Below are positions 61,015 to 64,000 of a stretch of 64,000 bases of DNA, piece by piece. Below the pieces are notes generated by a model. The model saw only the letters and a program-made list of their open reading frames with translations. It did not search any database and was not told the DNA's origin. The first letter of the stretch is position 1; the number at the start of each line of letters is the position of its first letter. This DNA is from Phycisphaerae bacterium (GTDB lineage Bacteria > Planctomycetota > Phycisphaerae > Phycisphaerales > SM1A02): contig PBAX01000005.1 in assembly GCA_002716385.1 (NCBI GenBank), forward strand, positions 62,001 through 126,000, written 5' to 3'. The translations under genes and the position numbers were made by a program.

Positions 61015-62046
61015 TCAACCCTCTTCCGCTCGTAGTCGGTCGACGATCTCACGCACCTGCTTGACCAATCGCATCTTGGCATGACGAATGGCGGCCGGGG
61101 TCATCTCGAGTCGCTCGGCGACCTGTTCGACCGGAACACCACGGACGCCATAGAGCTCGAAGGCCTTCCATGTACGATCCTCGACACTGCCGCGAACTTC
61201 GGTCATGGCTCTCTGCAGAAGCTGCTCCGTCCATTGACGATCCCAGGCGGCATCGACATCCGGCATTTCAGCCGGCGGATCGTAATCATCCTTGATGAAG
61301 GTGCTGGGTCGCTTTCGGCGATGACGAGCACGAATGGCATTCAATGTAACCCGCTTGAGATAGCCACGAAAACGTCCTTTCGCCGGGTCGTATTCGAACT
61401 GATCGGAAACACGGAAGAACCCGAGCAACACATCCTGCAGTACATCATCCGCATCCTGGGCCCGCAACCCCGCGTTTCTCGCAAAGCCGGCAATCACACG
61501 CGCATACTTCTCGGTGAATTCCTGCCAGCCAAGCTCTCGATCCATGGAACCATCCGCCTGAAGCCGAATGAAGATGCTCGCTCGTGTTGCATAGATGGAT
61601 TCCTTGTCGTCGTCCTTCGCCGCAGCGACATCCGCCTCATCAGAAGCCGTTGAAGACTCAGGCTGATCGGCACTCTTGGAGTCAGCAGCGGGCGAGTCGG
61701 TCTTTTCCGGACCGATCCGAACAAGAAGCTTCCACGGTCCGATCGTGAGCAGATCCCTGTCGAAGATCTCCTGAGAGTCGCCTTTCTCAAGAAACATCAT
61801 GTTCACGGCGAGTCCGGCCCGCGACTCGTTGTCGTGAATCGAGACCTTGCCATTCTCCATGAGAATGGAGGCATGCTCCCGTGAGACGCTGCTCTCATTG
61901 AGGACAATTCCACATTCCTTGGAACGGCCTATGGTGACTGGGGACCCGAGGCTGACCCGGATCCGTTCAAAGCTATCCGGGCCAGAAACGGATATCAGAT
62001 CCATTTCGTCCGTACTACGATCCGGCATGACGGCTTCTTCAGTCAT
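61015..62046 (-). CDS. FHA domain fused to an ECF-type sigma factor
   Basis: A 343-residue fusion. Residues about 15-110 are an FHA phosphopeptide-binding domain: VTIGRSKECGIVLNESSVSREHASILMENGKVSI with G40-R41, S56-R57-EH59 and the later N82. An acidic linker (112-150) leads to an ECF sigma: region 2 near 175-245 (FTEKYARVIAGFARNAGLRAQDADDVLQDVLLGFFRVSDQFEYDPAKGRFRGYLKRVTLNAIRARHRRKR) and region 4 near 290-335 (GVPVEQVAERLEMTPAAIRHAKMRLVKQV). This suggests control of the sigma by binding a phosphothreonine partner of a Ser/Thr kinase. The ATG at 62046 has no SD; TATCAT lies 6 bases before it. ATG at 62028 is an alternative. Confidence 0.88.
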   Translation of the reverse strand: MTEEAVMPDRSTDEMDLISVSGPDSFERIRVSLGSPVTIGRSKECGIVLNESSVSREHASILMENGKVSIHDNESRAGLAVNMMFLEKGDSQEIFDRDLLTIGPWKLLVRIGPEKTDSPAADSKSADQPESSTASDEADVAAAKDDDKESIYATRASIFIRLQADGSMDRELGWQEFTEKYARVIAGFARNAGLRAQDADDVLQDVLLGFFRVSDQFEYDPAKGRFRGYLKRVTLNAIRARHRRKRPSTFIKDDYDPPAEMPDVDAAWDRQWTEQLLQRAMTEVRGSVEDRTWKAFELYGVRGVPVEQVAERLEMTPAAIRHAKMRLVKQVREIVDRLRAEEG

Positions 62047-62052
62047 GACCGC

Positions 62053-62058
62053 ATGATA
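62053..62058 (-). promoter_or_regulatory. -10-like hexamer TATCAT before the FHA-ECF gene
   Basis: On the minus strand TATCAT ends 6 bases before the ATG at 62046, with no Shine-Dalgarno in the gap. This is the same hexamer and spacing as at 29388-29393 before threonine aldolase. Confidence 0.4.
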
Positions 62059-62076
62059 CCGGCACTGAGGGGGCAT

Positions 62077-62455
62077 TCGCGAATGATGGCGGCGAGGGCG
62101 AGTGGAGACTCTCGAAACCTCGAAAACGACTCTAAACGGATCATCCTCGCCATGACCGGCCGTTAAATACCTCTAAATAGATCCTGCAATTTCTTCGTTG
62201 ATTCAAACGAACATATCGGGCGGCCGGACCGTCCTGCTGGTTCGGCATGCGAGCGACTGCACGCCATTGACGCGTATGACGGACACACCACACGATCCGG
62301 CTGCGCAAACGTGAGACTCTGGATGATCTTTGAACATTTGAAATGACTGATTTGTCGAATGACTTCATGTCAAAGATGCTTCTTGGATCGTATCTACTTA
62401 TTGACCAGAACCAATTTCCACCGCCCTCTTTCAAGTCGCAATTTGGAGCAAGTAA
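62077..62455. other. Intergenic stretch without a gene
   Basis: This 379-base region lies between the divergent FHA-ECF and AA10 genes. It is AT-richer than the rest, with TTAAATACCTCTAAATAGATC-like tracts near 62163 and TTTGAACATTTGAAATGACTG-like tracts near 62330. It should contain both promoters. I saw no coding frame, RNA gene or clear repeat in it. Confidence 0.6.
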
Positions 62456-63703
62456 ATGACTGCATGGAAAAGTATGGCTTTTCTTGCCCTGGCACTACCA
62501 GCCGGCACCGCCCTTGGACACGGATCCATGGGATACCCCATATCACGAACCTACAGCGCCTATCTTGAAGGTCCGGAATCCCCGATTTCGGACGCGGTTC
62601 AGGATGCTGTTGCATGCGGTGGTTCCCAACCGCTGTATGACTGGCACGAGGTCGCCAACTTCTTTCCGGGTACACCCGAATACCAGCGGGAAATCCCGTA
62701 TGAGCTGTACATACCCAATGGCCGACTGGCCAGTGGCAACAACGACAAGTACGCCTGCTATGACGCAGCCAGAAACGACTGGCCAGCGACCCAAATGACA
62801 TCCGGTCCGACTCAGCTGACCTGGGCCGCGACCGTCGTCCACAATCCCAGCATCTTCAAGGTCTGGGTAACGACGAACGACTGGGATGCGACAACACCCC
62901 TGAACTGGGATCAGATGGAGGAACTCGAAGTAGGCGAGGTCCAGCTGATCGGTAATGAATACAAGTTCGAAGTGGACTTCCCGGAACGCACGGGCCGTCA
63001 TGTCGTCTATTGCATCTGGCAAAGACTCGATCCCGCGGGGGAAGGCTTCTATTCCGCCTCTGATGTCATCTTCGGCGAAGGCGGTGACGAAAACGAGAAT
63101 GATGACGACAACGACAATGACAATGGCAATGATGAAGGCAATGAGGAAGACGACAATCAGGGAGGCACCGATCCTCAGGGTCCCGACTCCGCCTCGATCA
63201 CACTGGTAGATCAGTGGGACGGATCATGGCAGGGGCGGATCACCGTCGACAATTCCTATGGCGACCTGGCGATGCTGAGCTGGGAACTCTCATGGGAAGG
63301 CGGACCCGACTTCGTCAGCCTCTGGGATGGCACGCTTTCGCAGGAGCAGGGCCGTACCGTTGTGCGTGACGCCGGCTGGAACGCCTACATACCAGCAGGC
63401 GAATCCAAGACATTCGGATTCATCGCCAATGGAGAATGGGCTCCAGTCTTCAGCAATGTTGAACTCAACGGCTATTCGATCAACATGGATGGCGTCGATA
63501 ACAATGACGACGACGTCAATGAATCCGAACCATGCAACGGAGACCTGAACTCTGATGGAATCGTGGATGTCCTGGACCTCCTGTCAATAATTGATGTCTG
63601 GAACAGCGTTGATCCCGGTAACCCCGCGGACCTTGACAACGATGGTGTGGTGGCCGTCGGAGATGTCATGATCGCACTGGAATCCTGGGGGCCCTGCCCC
63701 TGA
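62456..63703 (+). CDS. AA10 lytic polysaccharide monooxygenase with CBM2-like and dockerin-like modules
   Basis: A 415-residue secreted copper enzyme. A signal peptide ends just before His22 (ALG|HGSMGYPISR), so His22 becomes the N-terminal copper ligand; the second is His129 (ATVVHNPS), and EGFYSASDVIF near 200-212 holds the axial aromatic. This is the AA10 histidine brace. An acidic Asn/Asp/Glu-rich linker (DDDNDNDNGNDEGNEED) is followed by a CBM2-like domain (ITLVDQWDGSWQGRITVDNSYGDLAMLSWELSW) and a dockerin-like tail (DLNSDGIVDVLDLLSIIDVW; DLDNDGVVAVGDVM). It cleaves crystalline cellulose or chitin and should work with the GH9 cellulase. The SD GGAG precedes the ATG. Confidence 0.92.
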   Translation: MTAWKSMAFLALALPAGTALGHGSMGYPISRTYSAYLEGPESPISDAVQDAVACGGSQPLYDWHEVANFFPGTPEYQREIPYELYIPNGRLASGNNDKYACYDAARNDWPATQMTSGPTQLTWAATVVHNPSIFKVWVTTNDWDATTPLNWDQMEELEVGEVQLIGNEYKFEVDFPERTGRHVVYCIWQRLDPAGEGFYSASDVIFGEGGDENENDDDNDNDNGNDEGNEEDDNQGGTDPQGPDSASITLVDQWDGSWQGRITVDNSYGDLAMLSWELSWEGGPDFVSLWDGTLSQEQGRTVVRDAGWNAYIPAGESKTFGFIANGEWAPVFSNVELNGYSINMDGVDNNDDDVNESEPCNGDLNSDGIVDVLDLLSIIDVWNSVDPGNPADLDNDGVVAVGDVMIALESWGPCP

Positions 63704-63847
63704 GATCTCGGCATGACTCGTTTCCTTACCGGGAGGAAGAGCTCGGCTAGGAGAGAGTTTGCGGAGAACATGGAACACCCGTTGTTCCTCATTCCAGCCA
63801 TGGGCTGATTCGATCACGCTTTGGGTCGCCCAGGTTCCATTCAAAGG

Positions 63848-63891
63848 CAACGCCTCGACAAACGGAAGTGGTCGAGGCGTTGTCCATTTTT
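63848..63891 (+). terminator. Intrinsic terminator after the AA10 gene
   Basis: A 12-bp perfect stem (63848-63859 with 63871-63882, 11-base loop) is followed by TCCATTTTT. It lies about 145 bases after the AA10 stop and points rightward. Confidence 0.8.
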
Positions 63892-63977
63892 GCTCCCCGT
63901 TTGTGCGTAAAAAGCACCATCCAAGACATCTTCCCGAAGATGCACTCCTGCCCTCTCCCCATTGAAAGGAGCTGCCC

Positions 63978-64000
63978 GTGACGAACCATTGGATTTCGTC
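63978..64000 (+). CDS. Possible start of a gene cut by the right edge
   Basis: GTG at 63978 is preceded by the strong SD AAAGGAG with 7-base spacing, and the seven codons to the edge (VTNHWIS) stay open. Nothing more can be said about the product. Confidence 0.4.

Overview
The window looks like a chromosomal segment from a planctomycete, most likely a Phycisphaerae-type member of Planctomycetota. The clues are three secreted proteins with the same short Asp/Cys-rich dockerin-like module, two Tat-signal Gfo/Idh oxidoreductases beside a signal-bearing sugar-isomerase barrel, an FGE-like protein, a fused exosortase-EpsI, four sigma factors in 64 kb, and abundant EF-hand loops. This placement is inferred from gene content only. 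I saw no rRNA, tRNA, CRISPR array, insertion sequence or prophage.

Layout. (1) 1-11263, all minus strand: an exopolysaccharide and exosortase operon running Wza-like exporter, exosortase-EpsI, very large TPR protein, Wzc-like chain-length protein whose P-loop has lost its lysine, and a sugar-nucleotide epimerase cut by the window edge. (2) 11542-15607: lipA, a PilZ protein, a primary-type sigma factor and a ClC transporter with a J-domain-like insert in a cytoplasmic loop. (3) 15878-19328: a stress island of one HdeD-like membrane protein and four divergent small heat-shock proteins, with strong hairpins and two tandem terminators. (4) 19593-26023: ApbE, then a tightly packed plus-strand operon (FGE-like, two Gfo/Idh oxidoreductases, a TIM-barrel isomerase, an alpha/beta hydrolase with two EF-hand loops). 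(5) 26048-34871: transporters, threonine aldolase, pyrophosphatase, ArfB, a sigma / unknown / SGNH operon joined by ATGA overlaps, a TVP38-type protein and DoxX. (6) 34979-45186: a multidomain GH9 cellulase, an RND exporter next to a class III aminotransferase (HpnN/HpnO-like), GrpB, acetolactate synthase, DoxX and a CMD protein. (7) 45196-50326: an RG-rich secreted EF-hand protein divergent from an ECF sigma / membrane protein / EF-hand sensor operon, an SMR pump and an unknown protein. (8) 50536-64000: D-lactate dehydrogenase, a subtilase with dockerin-like tail, a PLP enzyme, xylose isomerase, small secreted proteins, an EEP-family protein, TauE, EamA, an FHA-ECF sigma fusion and an AA10 polysaccharide monooxygenase.

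How the parts fit. The GH9 cellulase, AA10 monooxygenase, xylose isomerase and oxidoreductase operon suggest a plant- or algal-polysaccharide degrader. The dockerin-like module shared by cellulase, protease and monooxygenase has no cohesin partner here and may be a surface-attachment or stability module. The EPS/exosortase operon would build the cell-surface polymer. The sHSP island, HdeD and several sigma systems suggest strong envelope and proteotoxic stress control.

The most unusual items are the J-domain-like insert in the ClC transporter, the FHA-ECF sigma fusion, the lysine-less Wzc-like ATPase, the sHSP with a 170-residue Asn/Ala/Thr/Met-rich N-terminus, the ECF/EF-hand sensor locus, and a recurrent -10-like hexamer placed 6-8 bases before start codons that suggests leaderless transcripts.
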